NCBI RefSeq assembly: GCF_014646815.1
Contig: NZ_BMNZ01000005.1
Coordinates: 62,001-126,000 of the forward strand
Direction: 5' to 3'
Length of the DNA: 64,000 nucleotides
Origin: Terrabacter tumescens
GTDB taxonomy: Bacteria > Actinomycetota > Actinomycetes > Actinomycetales > Dermatophilaceae
Every line of letters starts with the position of its first letter. Position 1 is the stretch's first letter. Under the pieces are notes generated by a model. The model had not been told where the DNA came from, searched no databases, and saw only the letters and a program-made list of their open reading frames with translations. Both the position numbers and the translations under genes were made by a program. Shown in pieces: positions 1 to 9,412 of this stretch.

Positions 1-251
1 CCGAGCAGCGCCACGGGCACCCCCATGAAGGTGCTCCAGGCGCTCGTCGTGACCTTGGCGCAGTCGACGACGCCGCCGATGCTGCACGCCAGGGTGGCGT
101 TGGCCGTGAAGTGCTCGTAGGTCAGGTAGGCCGAGACGAGCAGCCCCACGACCGCGAGCACCACCGAGACGGGTGCGAGCCACGCCGGGCGGGTGCGTCC
201 GGCGACCACCGCGGCGTCGCCCGTGGTCACGTCGTCACGCAGCGAGCTCAC
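1..251 (-). CDS. vitamin K epoxide reductase (VKOR) family protein, N-terminal part
   Basis: Membrane thiol oxidase of the VKOR family, which in actinobacteria reoxidises extracytoplasmic DsbA-like proteins by passing electrons to quinone. The visible 83 residues show a short cytoplasmic head, a membrane segment at about residues 25-43, then an extracytoplasmic loop with Cys56 and Cys64 in the pattern CSIGGVVDCAKV, which matches the conserved loop cysteines of VKOR. The active-site CxxC lies beyond the left edge, so the gene is truncated by the window. The GTG start at 251 lies 6 bases after the stop of the upstream thioredoxin-like gene, so the two are probably one operon and one disulfide-forming pathway. 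Family assignment is confident; the partner is inferred from context. Confidence 0.85.
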   Translation of the reverse strand, partial: MSSLRDDVTTGDAAVVAGRTRPAWLAPVSVVLAVVGLLVSAYLTYEHFTANATLACSIGGVVDCAKVTTSAWSTFMGVPVALL

Positions 252-257
252 GCCGCG

Positions 258-1112
258 TCACCGCTTGAGCAGCACGGACGCGGACTGCACGCCCTGGCTC
301 GTGCAGACGTTGGCGGGCTTGCCGTCGGTCTGCGAGCAGATCTGGGCGGTGATCATGTTGATCGCGGGCGTCACCGTCTTGCCGATGTCGGACGTCGGGT
401 CCTGGATGCCGGCGATGATCTGGTCGTAGGTCTTGCCCTCGAAGGCGTTGGCCTCGACCGTCGCGCCGTCGGTGGCGTGCGTGCCGCCGTAGGTGACCCA
501 CGGGATGCCGCCGCCGGGGTTGAACTTCTGGAACAGCGCGAGGTTCTCGCCGTCGAGCGTCTGCAGCGGCTTGCCCTCGCGGTCCTGGGTCTCGATCGCC
601 TGGAAGGCGACGACGTCGCTCGTGAACTTCGCGTCCTTGAACGAGAACGTCGGGGTGTTGGGGTGCACGTCGGTGCTCGAGCTCGTCGTCTCGGTGACGC
701 CGGTGAAGGTGCCGAAGCGCGACAGCGCACCGATCAGGGCCCACCGCTCCATCGCGCAGAACGGGCAGTACTCAGCGCCGATGTAGAGCACCTTCGGCTT
801 GCCGTCCTGCGTCAGCGCGGTGCCGCCCTGCAGCTTGGTCGGCGCCTGCGCGGGCGAGGGCGCCGGCGCCTTGTCGAAGAGGGTCGCGGGCAGCTTCTCG
901 AGGGTGGCGAGCGCGGCGGCTCCCCCGCTGGCAGCCGCGGGAGCGTCCTTGGGCCGGTTGGAGATGACGACCCCGACGACGACGGCGATGATCACGACGA
1001 CGACGGCCACCGACGCGGCGATGACCTGAGTGCGCTGGCGGTCCTTGCGGGCGGCCTCGGCGCGCAGCTGCGCCGCTCGGGCGGCCGTCTCGGCACGGGT
1101 GCTCTTCGCCAC
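258..1112 (-). CDS. DUF929-type thioredoxin-fold membrane-anchored protein
   Basis: Protein of 284 residues. It has a charged cytoplasmic N-terminus, one membrane segment (about 30-51), a Pro/Ala-rich linker and an extracytoplasmic domain with CPFC at 116-119 inside the context YIGAEYCPFCAMERW. That is a thioredoxin-like CxxC, and two more cysteines near the C-terminus (QIC...NVC) could form a structural disulfide. The start is GTG. It sits directly upstream of the VKOR gene, so the likely job is disulfide formation or reduction in exported proteins, with VKOR as reoxidant. DUF929 proteins are poorly characterised; the redox role rests on the motif and the neighbour. Confidence 0.8.
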   Translation of the reverse strand: MAKSTRAETAARAAQLRAEAARKDRQRTQVIAASVAVVVVIIAVVVGVVISNRPKDAPAAASGGAAALATLEKLPATLFDKAPAPSPAQAPTKLQGGTALTQDGKPKVLYIGAEYCPFCAMERWALIGALSRFGTFTGVTETTSSSTDVHPNTPTFSFKDAKFTSDVVAFQAIETQDREGKPLQTLDGENLALFQKFNPGGGIPWVTYGGTHATDGATVEANAFEGKTYDQIIAGIQDPTSDIGKTVTPAINMITAQICSQTDGKPANVCTSQGVQSASVLLKR

Positions 1113-1368
1113 GGGTACGTCCTTCGTTCCGGCTGCTCGTCCGCAGCGCTCAGCGTGACGCCCCGGATGGGTACTACAGGGCGTAGTCGACTCGACAGCA
1201 CTCTAATCGAGCACAATCAGACCAGCGTGGGAGGGCCGTCCGAAGTTCCCCAACTCACAGCCGGGTCCCCGCTGACCCTCGTGCCTGGTCCCGCCCGCTC
1301 CCCACTGGCCTGTCGATGTCGGCTGCGCCGAACGGGCGTATGCCGTCCCGCCGGGTCGGGCGGGCCCG

Positions 1369-2343
1369 TCAGCGTCGGCGCTGGCGGGCGATCTCGTAGA
1401 GGGTGACGCCGGTGGCGAGGCCGGCGTTGAGCGACTCGACGGCCGAGCTCATCGGGATCGAGACGATCTGGTCGCACGTCTCGCGGACGAGGCGCGAGAG
1501 GCCCTTGCCCTCGGAGCCGGTCACGATGACGAGCGGCTCGGTGGCGAGCGTCAGGTCGGGCAGCTCGACGTCGCCGTCCATGTCGAGGCCGAGGATGAAG
1601 AAGCCGGCCTTCTTGAACTCCTCGAGGGCGCGCGTGAGGTTGCTCGCGCGGGCCACGGGGATGCGTGCCGCTGCGCCGGCGGAGGTCTTCCACGCGGAGG
1701 CCGTCATGCCGACCGAGCGCCGCTCCGGCACGACGACGCCGTGGCCGCCGAAGGCTGCGACGGATCGCACGATGGCGCCGAGGTTGCGCGGGTCGGTGAT
1801 GCCGTCGAGGGCCACGACGAGCGGGATGCCGGGCATCTCGGGGTCGATGAGGTCGTTCGGGTGGGCGTACTCGTAGGGCGGCACCTGCAGCGCCATGCCC
1901 TGGTGGACGCCGCCGTCGGTGAGGCGGTCGAGCTCGCCGCGGGGCGTCTCGAGGATGGCGAGGCCGCGCTCGGTGGCGATCTTGAGGGCCTCGCGCACGC
2001 GGTCGTCGGTGTCGATGCGCGTCGCGATGTACATCGTCGCCACGGGCACGTCGGCGCGCAGGGCCTCGACGACCGAGTTGCGGCCGTAGACCATCTCGCT
2101 CGACGCCTTGCTGCCGCGACTCTTGGAGCGCGCCTGCCCACGGCCCCCCGGACCGGCGGCGCCGCCACCGGAGCGCTTGGCGGCGGACGTGGCTCGCTTG
2201 TGCGCGGGGTGGTACTCGCGGTCGGCGGCCTTGGGGGTCGGGCCCTTGCCCTCGAGCCCGCGGCGGCGCTGGCCGCCAGAGCCGACGGTCGCGCCCTTGC
2301 TGCTCTTGCGGATGGCGCCGCGCCTCTGGGAGTTGCCTGGCAT
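1369..2343 (-). CDS. rlmB: 23S rRNA (guanosine-2'-O-)-methyltransferase, TrmH/SpoU family (RlmB)
   Basis: SAM-dependent 2'-O-methyltransferase of 324 residues acting on 23S rRNA (G2251 in E. coli numbering). The first 80 or so residues are a basic, Gly/Arg/Lys-rich tail typical of actinobacterial members. Then come the SpoU substrate-binding domain (starting at [12 protein letters not shown]) and the three knot motifs: [24 protein letters not shown] and [14 protein letters not shown]. It starts 1 base after the cysS stop and is clearly co-transcribed with it, the same order as in mycobacteria. The exact target nucleotide is inferred from the family. Confidence 0.93.
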   Translation of the reverse strand: MPGNSQRRGAIRKSSKGATVGSGGQRRRGLEGKGPTPKAADREYHPAHKRATSAAKRSGGGAAGPGGRGQARSKSRGSKASSEMVYGRNSVVEALRADVPVATMYIATRIDTDDRVREALKIATERGLAILETPRGELDRLTDGGVHQGMALQVPPYEYAHPNDLIDPEMPGIPLVVALDGITDPRNLGAIVRSVAAFGGHGVVVPERRSVGMTASAWKTSAGAAARIPVARASNLTRALEEFKKAGFFILGLDMDGDVELPDLTLATEPLVIVTGSEGKGLSRLVRETCDQIVSIPMSSAVESLNAGLATGVTLYEIARQRRR

Positions 2344-2344
2344 G

Positions 2345-3832
2345 TCAGCCCTGTGCCTTCTCGGCCCCGGGGGCCGCGGTGGTGGTGTCTTCGGGGTCGT
2401 TCGCGCGCGGTGCGCGGGCGAGGGACCACTGGGCCCCCGAGGGGGTGTCGGTGATCTCGATGCCGACGGCCGTCAGGCTGTCGCGGATCTCGTCGGCGCG
2501 CTCGAAGTCGCGCTCCTGGCGGGCGACCTGGCGCGCGTCGAGCTGGGCCCGCACGAGCGCCTCGAGCGCCACCTCGGCGGCGGCGTCCTCGCGGCTGCCG
2601 CCCGAACCCCAGTGCGCCGCAAGGGGGTTCACGCCGAGCACGTCGGTCATGGCGACGACGGCGCCGGCGGCCGCGAGGGCCGCCTCGTCGTCGTCCTCGT
2701 CGAGCGCGCTGTTGCCGGCCCGCACGGTGTCGTGCACGACGGCGAGCGCGCCGCTGACTCCGAGGTCGTCGTCCATCGAGGCGACGAACGCCGCCGGCAG
2801 GTCGGTCGCGGCCACGGGCACGATCTCGCCGCGTCGGGCCGCGCGCTCGAGGAAGCCCTCGATCCGCTCGACGGCGCCGGCTGCCTCCTCGAGCGAGCCC
2901 TCGTGGTACTCGATCGTCGACCGGTAGTGCGCGGCCGTGAGGTAGTAGCGCAGCACGATGGGGCGGGTCACCTCGAGCAGGTGCGCGACCTCGAGGGCGT
3001 TGCCGAGGGACTTGCCCATCTTCTGGCCCTTGACCGTGACCCACGCGTTGTGGAGCCAGTAGCGGGCGAAGCCGAGACCGGCCGCGCGCGACTGCGCCTG
3101 CTCGTTCTCGTGGTGCGGGAAGCGCAGGTCGATGCCGCCGCCGTGGATGTCGAACTCGTCGCCGAGCCAGCGCCGCGCCATGGCGGAGCACTCGAGGTGC
3201 CAGCCGGGGCGTCCGGCGCCGAACGGCGTCGGCCACGAGGCGCTCTCGGGCTCGTCGGACTTGCGGCCCTTCCAGAGCGCGAAGTCGCGGGGGTCGCGTT
3301 TGCCGCGCGGGTCGGCGTCGTCGGCGCTCGCCATGTCGTCGAGCGACTGGCCCGTGAGGGAGCCGTACTCGGGCCACGAGCGCACGTCGAAGTAGACGTC
3401 GCCGCTGCCGTCGGGGGCGGCATACGCGTGCCCCTTGTCGATGAGGGTCTCCATGAGCGTGACCATGTCGGGCACGTGCCCGGTGGCGCGCGGCTCGTAG
3501 GTGGCGGGCTCGACGCCCAGCGCGTCGAGCGCCTGCGAGGTGAGCCGCTCGTTGCGGTACGTCAGGGCGAACCACTGCTCGCCCGCCTCGGCGGCCTTGC
3601 GCAGCACCTTGTCGTCGATGTCGGTGACGTTGCGCACGAGCGTCACGTCGTAGCCGTGCCCGGTCTCGAGCCAGCGGCGCAGCACGTCGAACGCGACGGC
3701 GAAACGGATGTGCCCGATGTGCGGCGCGCCCTGGGTGGTGAGGCCACAGATGTACATGCCGACCTTGCCCGCCTCGCGCGGCGTGAAGTCGCGCAGCTCC
3801 CGGGTTGCGGTGTCGAACAGTCGTAGGCTCAC
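2345..3832 (-). CDS. cysS: cysteinyl-tRNA synthetase
   Basis: Class I aminoacyl-tRNA synthetase that charges tRNA-Cys, 495 residues from the GTG at 3832. Seen: the HIGH motif as PHIGH (37-41), KMSKS as KMGKS (271-275) and the zinc ligands Cys29, Cys215, His240 and Glu244. The frame stays open a further 35 codons upstream, but the conserved N-terminus SLRLFDT follows the GTG, so I use that start. The motif [15 protein letters not shown] separates it from the related mycothiol ligase MshC. It is followed at once by rlmB. A divergent membrane-protein gene starts 86 bases upstream. Confidence 0.95.
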   Translation of the reverse strand: MSLRLFDTATRELRDFTPREAGKVGMYICGLTTQGAPHIGHIRFAVAFDVLRRWLETGHGYDVTLVRNVTDIDDKVLRKAAEAGEQWFALTYRNERLTSQALDALGVEPATYEPRATGHVPDMVTLMETLIDKGHAYAAPDGSGDVYFDVRSWPEYGSLTGQSLDDMASADDADPRGKRDPRDFALWKGRKSDEPESASWPTPFGAGRPGWHLECSAMARRWLGDEFDIHGGGIDLRFPHHENEQAQSRAAGLGFARYWLHNAWVTVKGQKMGKSLGNALEVAHLLEVTRPIVLRYYLTAAHYRSTIEYHEGSLEEAAGAVERIEGFLERAARRGEIVPVAATDLPAAFVASMDDDLGVSGALAVVHDTVRAGNSALDEDDDEAALAAAGAVVAMTDVLGVNPLAAHWGSGGSREDAAAEVALEALVRAQLDARQVARQERDFERADEIRDSLTAVGIEITDTPSGAQWSLARAPRANDPEDTTTAAPGAEKAQG

Positions 3833-3917
3833 CCGCCGAAGTCTATCGGCGCGTCGCCACGCGCCCGACCAGTGACGGTCCGGCAGCTGCGGCGGCCTCC
3901 GGACTAGGGTCGGGGCC

Positions 3918-4667
3918 ATGGCGCAACCGCGGCTCACGAGCTACGAGCGGCTCGACGGCACCGAGGTCCGCGCCGTCACCCGATACCTCGGCGAGCGCAT
4001 CGACACCTACCTGCCCCGCCACCCCGGGCTGCGCGCGGCCACCGAGGAGCTCGGCAAGGTCATCGACGCGCTCCTCGACCGGCGCCGCCGCGCCCCCGTC
4101 CAGCGGGCCGCGCTGCTGTGGCTCTCGCGCGTGCTCATCGTCGTGGTCGTCGCAGTGTCGGTCGTCGCCGTCGCGATCGCCGTGCGCGACGGCGTGGCCC
4201 GCGCGGGCTCGATCGCGGCGTTCGAGTGGCTGCCGGTCGTCGAGAGCCTCATCAACGACCTCGTCTTCGCCGGCATCGCCATCTGGTTCCTGCTCTCGCT
4301 CGCCGACCGGGTCGTGCGCAACGACCTCATCCGGCGGTTGCACCGGCTGCGGTCGCTGGCCCACATCATCGACATGCACCAGATGAGCAAGGACCCGGCG
4401 GCCCTGCTGCCCGCCACGCGGCCGGGCACCGTGGCCGGCGACGAGGTGGTCAGCCCGCGCACGATGTCGGTGCGCGACTACGCGCTCTACCTCGACTACT
4501 GCTCCGAGCTGCTCTCGCTCTGCTCCAAGGCCGCGGCCCTCTGCGCCGAGGAGTCGACCGACGCGCTCGTGCTCGACACCGTGAGCGAGATCGAGAACCT
4601 CACGACGGGCATGAGCCGCAAGATCTGGCAGAAGATCAGCCTGCTGCGCGACGCACCCCGCACCTGA
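3918..4667 (+). CDS. conserved membrane protein of unknown function
   Basis: Protein of 249 residues with an ATG start. I do not recognise the family. Visible parts are a soluble N-terminal 65 residues, a strong membrane segment at about 68-90 ([20 protein letters not shown]), a second one at about 108-127 ([16 protein letters not shown]), and a longer cytoplasmic C-terminal half with a Cys-containing amphipathic stretch ([19 protein letters not shown]). This suggests a two-pass inner-membrane protein with a helical cytoplasmic domain. It is transcribed alone, divergent from cysS, and ends at a hairpin shared with the convergent MBL hydrolase gene. Confidence 0.75.
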   Translation: MAQPRLTSYERLDGTEVRAVTRYLGERIDTYLPRHPGLRAATEELGKVIDALLDRRRRAPVQRAALLWLSRVLIVVVVAVSVVAVAIAVRDGVARAGSIAAFEWLPVVESLINDLVFAGIAIWFLLSLADRVVRNDLIRRLHRLRSLAHIIDMHQMSKDPAALLPATRPGTVAGDEVVSPRTMSVRDYALYLDYCSELLSLCSKAAALCAEESTDALVLDTVSEIENLTTGMSRKIWQKISLLRDAPRT

Positions 4668-4690
4668 GCCCGCGGACGGGCCCGGCGCGG

Positions 4691-4726
4691 CCACACGGCA
4701 TACGCCCGCTTGCGTATGCCGTGTGG
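4691..4726. terminator. bidirectional hairpin built from two inverted GTATGCC motifs
   Basis: Two perfect 15-bp arms (CCACACGGCATACGC and its complement) flank a 6-base loop, between convergent genes ending at 4667 and 4740. There is no T-run, as is usual in high-GC actinobacteria. Each arm contains one copy of the dispersed GTATGCC motif. Confidence 0.75.
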
Positions 4727-4739
4727 CGCGGACCGCGCG

Positions 4740-5414
4740 TCAGTGACCCCTGCGGATCCACTCCTCGACGTCCGGCAGCTCGTCGCCGACGGTCGTGGCG
4801 CGACCGTGGCCGGTCAGGACCGTCGTCTCGGGCGGCAGGGAGAGCAGCTTGTCCCTGATCGAGTCGACGATGGTCGGGAAGTCGGAGTACGAGCGACCCG
4901 TCGCCCCCGGACCGCCGTGGAAGAGCGTGTCGCCCGTGAAGACGACGGCGAGGTCACGCGCGAAGAAGCAGCACGCACCCGGGGCGTGGCCCGGCGTGTG
5001 CAGCACGAAGAGCTCGACGTCGCCGACCTGCACGACGTCCCCGTCGGCGAGGTCCTGCGTCGGCGCGAGATCGGGGTGGGTCCGGTCCCACAGCACCCGG
5101 TCGTCGGGGTGCAGTGCGACCTTCGCCCCCGGGTGGGAGGCGAGGAGCTCGGGCACGACGGTGACGTGGTCGTCGTGCGCGTGCGTCAGCAGCACGTGGG
5201 TCAGGCGACGGTCACCGACGAGCTCGAGGATCGCTCCGGCGTCGTGCGGGGCGTCGATGACGACGCACGAGGTGTCGTCGCCGATGACCCAGACGTTGTT
5301 CTCGACCTCCCACGTGCCGCCGTCGAGGCTGAACGTGCCCTCGGTGGTCGTGTGGTCGACGCGGACGCCGCCCTGCGACGGCCGGACCTGGTCGGCCGCG
5401 TCGTCGGCGCTCAC
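4740..5414 (-). CDS. MBL-fold metallo-hydrolase next to mycothiol-dependent formaldehyde dehydrogenase
   Basis: Metallo-beta-lactamase-fold hydrolase, 224 residues. The metal-binding motif HAHDDH is at 78-83, followed by the later ligands in TPGHAPG, FTGDTLF and TGHGRA, so the glyoxalase II-type dinuclear site is complete. Its GTG start overlaps the stop of the dehydrogenase gene by 4 bases (GTGA), implying translational coupling. The same pair exists in mycobacteria (mscR and its neighbour). A thioester hydrolase acting on S-formyl-mycothiol, the product of the dehydrogenase, is the natural inference but is not shown by the sequence. Confidence 0.85.
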   Translation of the reverse strand: MSADDAADQVRPSQGGVRVDHTTTEGTFSLDGGTWEVENNVWVIGDDTSCVVIDAPHDAGAILELVGDRRLTHVLLTHAHDDHVTVVPELLASHPGAKVALHPDDRVLWDRTHPDLAPTQDLADGDVVQVGDVELFVLHTPGHAPGACCFFARDLAVVFTGDTLFHGGPGATGRSYSDFPTIVDSIRDKLLSLPPETTVLTGHGRATTVGDELPDVEEWIRRGH

Positions 5415-6493
5415 AGCTCGACCACCGAACGCAGCACCTCGCCGCGGTGCATCTTCTCGAAGGCCGGCTCGATGTCGCCGAGGCCGATGCGCTCGCTGAC
5501 GAAGGCGTCGAGGTCGAAGCGACCCTGCTTGTAGAGCTCGACGAGCATCGGGAAGTCGCGGCTCGGCAGGCAGTCGCCGTACCAGCTCGACTTGAGCGAG
5601 CCGCCGCGACCGAAGATGTCGATCATCGGCAGGGTCACCTGCTGGTCGGGCGTCGGCACGCCGACGAGGACCACCGTGCCGGCGAGGTCGCGGGCGTAGA
5701 ACGCCTGCTCGTAGGTCTCGGGGCGGCCGACCGCCTCGACGACGACGTCGGCGCCGTTGCCGCCGGTCAGGCTGCGGATGGCCTCGACCGCGTCGGTGTC
5801 CTTGCTGTTGACCGTGTGCGTCGCGCCGAAGTGCCTGGCCTGCTCGAGCTTGGCGTCGCTGACGTCGACGGCGATGATCGTCGTCGCGCCGGCCACCTGG
5901 GCGCCGGCGATGGCGGCGTTGCCGACACCCCCGCAGCCGATGACGGCGACCGAGTCGCCCCGGGTCACCCCGCCGGTGTTGACGGCCGCGCCGAACCCGG
6001 CCATGACCCCGCAGCCGAGCAGACCGACCGCGGCGGCGTCGGCCTCGGGCACCTTGGTGCACTGGCCGGCGGCGACGAGGGTCTTCTCGATGAAGGCGCC
6101 GATGCCGAGGGCCGGCGTCAGCTCGGTGCCGTCGGTCAGCGACATCTTCTGCGTGGCGTTCGCGGTGTTGAAGCAGTACCACGGCTTGCCCTTGGCGCAG
6201 GCCCGGCACTGGCCGCAGACGGCGCGCCAGTTGAGGATGACGAAGTCGCCGGGCGCGACGTCGGTGACACCCTCGCCGACGGCCTCGACGTAGCCCGCTG
6301 CCTCGTGCCCGAGCAGGAACGGGTAGTCGTCGTTGATGCCGCCCTCGCGGTAGTGCAGGTCCGTGTGGCACACCCCGCAGGTCTCGATCTTGACCACCGC
6401 CTCGCCGGGGCCCGGGTCGGGCACGACGACGTCGACGACCTCGACGTCTGCTCCCTTGCTGAGGCTGATGACACCCTTGACGGTCTGCGGCAT
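5411..6493 (-). CDS. mscR: S-(hydroxymethyl)mycothiol dehydrogenase / S-nitrosomycothiol reductase
   Basis: Zinc-dependent, NAD-linked class III-type alcohol dehydrogenase of 360 residues that oxidises the formaldehyde-mycothiol adduct and may reduce S-nitrosomycothiol. Seen: catalytic-zinc residues Cys39 and His63-Glu64 (GHEAAG), the structural-zinc cysteines 93, 96, 99 and 107 ([15 protein letters not shown]) and the Rossmann motif [10 protein letters not shown]. The ATG at 6493 has a GGAG Shine-Dalgarno; the frame continues upstream without a comparable site. The overlapping downstream MBL hydrolase supports a formaldehyde-detoxification operon. Mycothiol specificity is inferred from similarity to the actinobacterial family and from mshA and mshD in this window. 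Confidence 0.9.
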   Translation of the reverse strand: MPQTVKGVISLSKGADVEVVDVVVPDPGPGEAVVKIETCGVCHTDLHYREGGINDDYPFLLGHEAAGYVEAVGEGVTDVAPGDFVILNWRAVCGQCRACAKGKPWYCFNTANATQKMSLTDGTELTPALGIGAFIEKTLVAAGQCTKVPEADAAAVGLLGCGVMAGFGAAVNTGGVTRGDSVAVIGCGGVGNAAIAGAQVAGATTIIAVDVSDAKLEQARHFGATHTVNSKDTDAVEAIRSLTGGNGADVVVEAVGRPETYEQAFYARDLAGTVVLVGVPTPDQQVTLPMIDIFGRGGSLKSSWYGDCLPSRDFPMLVELYKQGRFDLDAFVSERIGLGDIEPAFEKMHRGEVLRSVVEL

Positions 6494-6573
6494 GACTACT
6501 CCTTCGGCCTCGTCTTCACGGTCCCCTGATCCTGCCAAACGTGCGCCCGGCCCGGTCGGGCGGTGGCAACGAA

Positions 6574-6605
6574 GTGCCCACTCGACTCGAGAGTCGAGTG
6601 GGCAC
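6574..6605. terminator. perfect 15-bp inverted repeat, likely terminator
   Basis: Arms GTGCCCACTCGACTC and its complement are separated by 2 bases, and a further partial copy of the right arm follows. It lies between the mscR start (6493) and the end of the next minus-strand gene (6648), where a terminator of that gene would be. Its core AAGTGCCCAC recurs in the hairpin at 37207-37244. Confidence 0.6.
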
Positions 6606-6647
6606 TCCCCCACGTCGAGTGGGCGGTCTCGTGCGTCTTCGGGCGCC

Positions 6648-7226
6648 TCAGCGGTCGCGCGTGACGCCGCCGGTCTCGTCGTGCGCACCCGCGCCGTCGA
6701 CACCGTCGGTCACGTGGTGCTCGCTGCGCAGCCCCTCGCCGTCGGTCCGGTCGCCGCCGAGAGCCTCGCCGTTGCGGGCCCCGTCGTTGCGCACCTGGTC
6801 GTGGCGCACCTGGTCGTCGCCGACCTCGTCGAGACGGTTGGAGTCCTCGTCGATCCGGTAGCCCTCCTTGTCGGTGCGCACGTCGGGGTCGTGCAGGTCG
6901 GCCTGCCGCATCCGCTCGTCACGCTCGCGCCTGACCGCCTCGGCGTCACCCGAGTGCTCCCGGGCCTCGGCCTCGAGGCGCTCGGCCTCGATCCGGCGCT
7001 TCTCCGCCTCCGCACGGGCCAGCTCCGAGCGGGCCTGGGCCTCGGTCGCGCTGACCTCGCGCTCGCGCAGCGTCTGGTCGTGCTCGGCCGCCTCCTGCCG
7101 GATCTCGGCCGCCTTCTCGCGCCGGGCCTCGACGTGCCGTCCGCGGCCGCGCGAGCTCACGAAGGCGACGACCGCGATCACGACGATCACCGCCACGATG
7201 ATCCAGATGATGGTGCTGGTAGTCAT
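6648..7226 (-). CDS. single-pass membrane protein with charged coiled-coil tail, unknown function
   Basis: Protein of 192 residues. An N-terminal membrane anchor (about 5-24, [18 protein letters not shown]) is followed by a long Glu/Arg/Ala-rich stretch (28-110) with the heptad character of a coiled coil, then a hydrophilic Asp/Arg/Gly/His-rich tail of low complexity. The ATG at 7226 follows an AGGAGG ribosome site. I do not recognise a named family; the layout resembles small stress-associated membrane-anchored proteins of actinobacteria. It stands alone between mscR and ispF. Confidence 0.7.
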   Translation of the reverse strand: MTTSTIIWIIVAVIVVIAVVAFVSSRGRGRHVEARREKAAEIRQEAAEHDQTLREREVSATEAQARSELARAEAEKRRIEAERLEAEAREHSGDAEAVRRERDERMRQADLHDPDVRTDKEGYRIDEDSNRLDEVGDDQVRHDQVRNDGARNGEALGGDRTDGEGLRSEHHVTDGVDGAGAHDETGGVTRDR

Positions 7227-7321
7227 GCCGTCCTCCTGGTCACCCCGATGGGGCAGGCAGTCGCCGCTCCACCCGTCGGCGTACCCGTTGCGTCGCGGCG
7301 TCAAGCACCGGTCGACGCAGC

Positions 7322-7816
7322 TCAGCTGCCGCGGCGGAGCACCACGAGGGCGGTGGCGACGGCGGCGATGCCCTCGGCGCGGCCGGTCAGGCCGAGCCCG
7401 TCCGTCGTCGTGCCGCTCACCGACACCGGGGCGCCGGCTGCCTCGGACAGCGCGGCCTCGGCCTCGGCGCGGCGCGTGCCCACCTTGGGACGGTTGCCGA
7501 CGACCTGCACGGCGATGTTGCCGATCTCGTAGCCGGCCTCGCGCACCAGCCTCGCGGCCTCGGACAGGAGCGTGACGCCGGACGCGCCGGCGAGCTCTGG
7601 GCGGGAGGTGCCGAAGTGGGCGCCGAGGTCGCCGATGCCGGCGGCGGAGAAGATCGCGTCGCAGGCGGCGTGCGCCGCGACGTCCGCGTCGGAGTGCCCG
7701 TCCAGGCCGCGTTCGCCCGGCCAGAGCAGGCCGGCGACCCACAGCTCGCGGTCCGACCCCTCGATGGCGTACGCGTGGACGTCGACCCCGACGCCGACGC
7801 GCGGGAGGGTCGTCAC
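7322..7816 (-). CDS. ispF: 2-C-methyl-D-erythritol 2,4-cyclodiphosphate synthase
   Basis: Fifth enzyme of the MEP isoprenoid pathway, forming the cyclodiphosphate with loss of CMP; 164 residues, the normal length. Metal ligands Asp12 and His14 (GVDVHAY) and His49 (within [14 protein letters not shown]) are visible, as is the C-terminal [14 protein letters not shown] loop. The GTG start at 7816 overlaps the stop of the preceding SDR gene (GTGA). The order carD-ispD-ispF is classical in actinobacteria, but here an SDR gene sits between ispD and ispF. Confidence 0.94.
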   Translation of the reverse strand: MTTLPRVGVGVDVHAYAIEGSDRELWVAGLLWPGERGLDGHSDADVAAHAACDAIFSAAGIGDLGAHFGTSRPELAGASGVTLLSEAARLVREAGYEIGNIAVQVVGNRPKVGTRRAEAEAALSEAAGAPVSVSGTTTDGLGLTGRAEGIAAVATALVVLRRGS

Positions 7817-8613
7817 CGGGCGTCCTTCCAGTCGATCGGGCCGCGGTGGAGCTTGTGCGGGGCCGCCTGCGCCACCGGCTTGATCACCATGGTGTCGATG
7901 TTGACGTGCTGGGGCAGCCCGACGACGAAGCCGACGCACTCTGCGACGTCGTCGGCCACGAGCGGCCGGTCGACGTCTGCATAGACCTTGTCGGCCGCGG
8001 CCTGGTCGCCGTGCAGCCGGGTCAGGGAGAACTCCTCGGTGCGGACCATGCCGGGGCGGATATCGACGACGCGGATGTTCTCGCCGTTGAGCTCGAGACG
8101 CAGCGTCTCGGAGACCACCGAGGTGCCGTGCTTGGCGGCGACGTAGCCGGCGCCGCCCTCGTAGACGCGCTCGCCGGCGATGGAGCTGATGTCGACGATC
8201 GTGGCGCGGGCCGAGCGGCGCAGGAGCGGCAGCACGGCCTGGGTGACGCGCATCGTGCCGACGACGTTCGTGGCGTACATCCGCTCCCACTCGGCCGGGT
8301 CGCCGTCCTCGACACGGGTCACGCCGAGGGCGCCACCGGCGTTGTTGACGACGACGTCGCAGCGGCCGAGCGTCGCAACGCCCTCGCTGACCGAGTCGGC
8401 GTCGGTGACGTCCATGACGAGGGCGCGGGCCGAGCCTCCGGCCCCTTCGACGGAGGCCACGACCTCGTCGAGCTTCTCGCGGCGGCGTCCCGAGACGACG
8501 ACGTCGAAGCCGTCCTGCGAGAGGCGCCGGGCAATGGCCGCGCCGATGCCGGTGCCACCACCGGTGATGAGGGCCAGGGGGCGGGACTGGGTCGGGGTCG
8601 TCACATCGGTCAC
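7813..8613 (-). CDS. SDR-family oxidoreductase inserted in the isp operon
   Basis: Short-chain dehydrogenase of about 266 residues. Seen: the cofactor motif TGGGTGIG near the N-terminus, NNAGGALG, and the catalytic Ser with YVAAK. The Gly-rich loop followed by SGRRREK suggests NADP preference. I place the start at the GTG at 8613; the frame opens to 8634, but that would run into a hairpin arm. The substrate is unknown. Its 4-base overlap with ispF indicates tight co-expression, but a role in isoprenoid synthesis would be guesswork. Confidence 0.85.
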   Translation of the reverse strand: MTDVTTPTQSRPLALITGGGTGIGAAIARRLSQDGFDVVVSGRRREKLDEVVASVEGAGGSARALVMDVTDADSVSEGVATLGRCDVVVNNAGGALGVTRVEDGDPAEWERMYATNVVGTMRVTQAVLPLLRRSARATIVDISSIAGERVYEGGAGYVAAKHGTSVVSETLRLELNGENIRVVDIRPGMVRTEEFSLTRLHGDQAAADKVYADVDRPLVADDVAECVGFVVGLPQHVNIDTMVIKPVAQAAPHKLHRGPIDWKDAR

Positions 8614-8633
8614 GCTGCCGAGGATAGGCCGCA

Positions 8634-8690
8634 CACCCGTTTGAGGTGTTCGGCGGTCATTTCCGGCCGCGCGTCTACGTCAAACGGGTG
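8634..8690. repeat. inverted repeat downstream of ispD, member of a small intergenic family
   Basis: Perfect 11-bp arms CACCCGTTTGA and TCAAACGGGTG enclose 35 bases between ispD and the SDR gene; the right arm begins at the ispD stop codon. The left flank CCGTTTGAGGTG closely resembles CCGTTCGAGGTG in the hairpin at 24541-24598, as does the right flank. It could act as an internal terminator or a processing site. Confidence 0.5.
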
Positions 8691-9399
8691 GAGGTGGGCC
8701 GGCGAGGAGGCGGGCGGCGGCGTCGAGGTCGGCCGGGGTGGTCACCTTGAGGGCCCGCGCGTCACCGTCGACGACGAGGACCCGCTCCCCCAGCCGCTCG
8801 ACGAGCCCGGCGTCGTCGGTCGCGTCGCTCGAGACGGCGTGGGCTCGCTCGAGCACGTCCCGCCGGAAGCCCTGCGGCGTCTGCACCGCGCGCAACGATG
8901 ACCGGTCCGGGGTCCCGACGACGAAGCCCTCCGCGTCGACCTGCTTGATCGTGTCGACCACGGCGGTGCCGGGCACCACCGCGACCGCCCCACCGGCGAC
9001 GGCGGCCACGACCCGGTCGAAGACCGCCACCGGCGTCAGGCACCGCGCCGCGTCGTGGACCAGGACGATCTCGACGGCGTCGCCCAGCACGGCCAGGCCT
9101 GCAGCGACGGAGTCCCCCCGCTCGGTCCCGCCGACGACGACGGTGACGGGCGCGGACGAGCCGAGCTCACGGCATACGCCATCGGCCAGGACCTCGGCGT
9201 CACCGCGGTGCGCGGCAGGGGCGACGACGACCACCTCGGAGACCGCCGAGCACGACAGAGCCCCCCGCAGGGCGTGCCCCAGCAGGGACACCCCCGCGAG
9301 GGGCACGAACGCCTTGGGGACCGCAGCCCCCAGACGCGAACCGGAGCCGGCCGCGACGACGATGACGCCGACGCGACCGGCTCCGGTCTCGTTGTTCAG
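8680..9399 (-). CDS. ispD: 2-C-methyl-D-erythritol 4-phosphate cytidylyltransferase, start codon unclear
   Basis: Third MEP-pathway enzyme, transferring CMP to methylerythritol phosphate; about 230 residues. Seen: the nucleotide-binding N-terminus VAAGSGSRLG...PKAF, HDAARCLTP and TPQGF. The conserved part begins about 12 codons after the carD stop, but no ATG, GTG or TTG occurs in frame between that stop and VGVIVVAAG. The nearest upstream GTG in this frame lies far inside carD. I show a CTG at 9399 as the start; ATC at 9402 is the alternative. Translational coupling to carD would explain weak initiation. Confidence 0.85.
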   Translation of the reverse strand: MNNETGAGRVGVIVVAAGSGSRLGAAVPKAFVPLAGVSLLGHALRGALSCSAVSEVVVVAPAAHRGDAEVLADGVCRELGSSAPVTVVVGGTERGDSVAAGLAVLGDAVEIVLVHDAARCLTPVAVFDRVVAAVAGGAVAVVPGTAVVDTIKQVDAEGFVVGTPDRSSLRAVQTPQGFRRDVLERAHAVSSDATDDAGLVERLGERVLVVDGDARALKVTTPADLDAAARLLAGPPPPV

Positions 9400-9412
9400 G
9401 ATCTCGCCCGGA

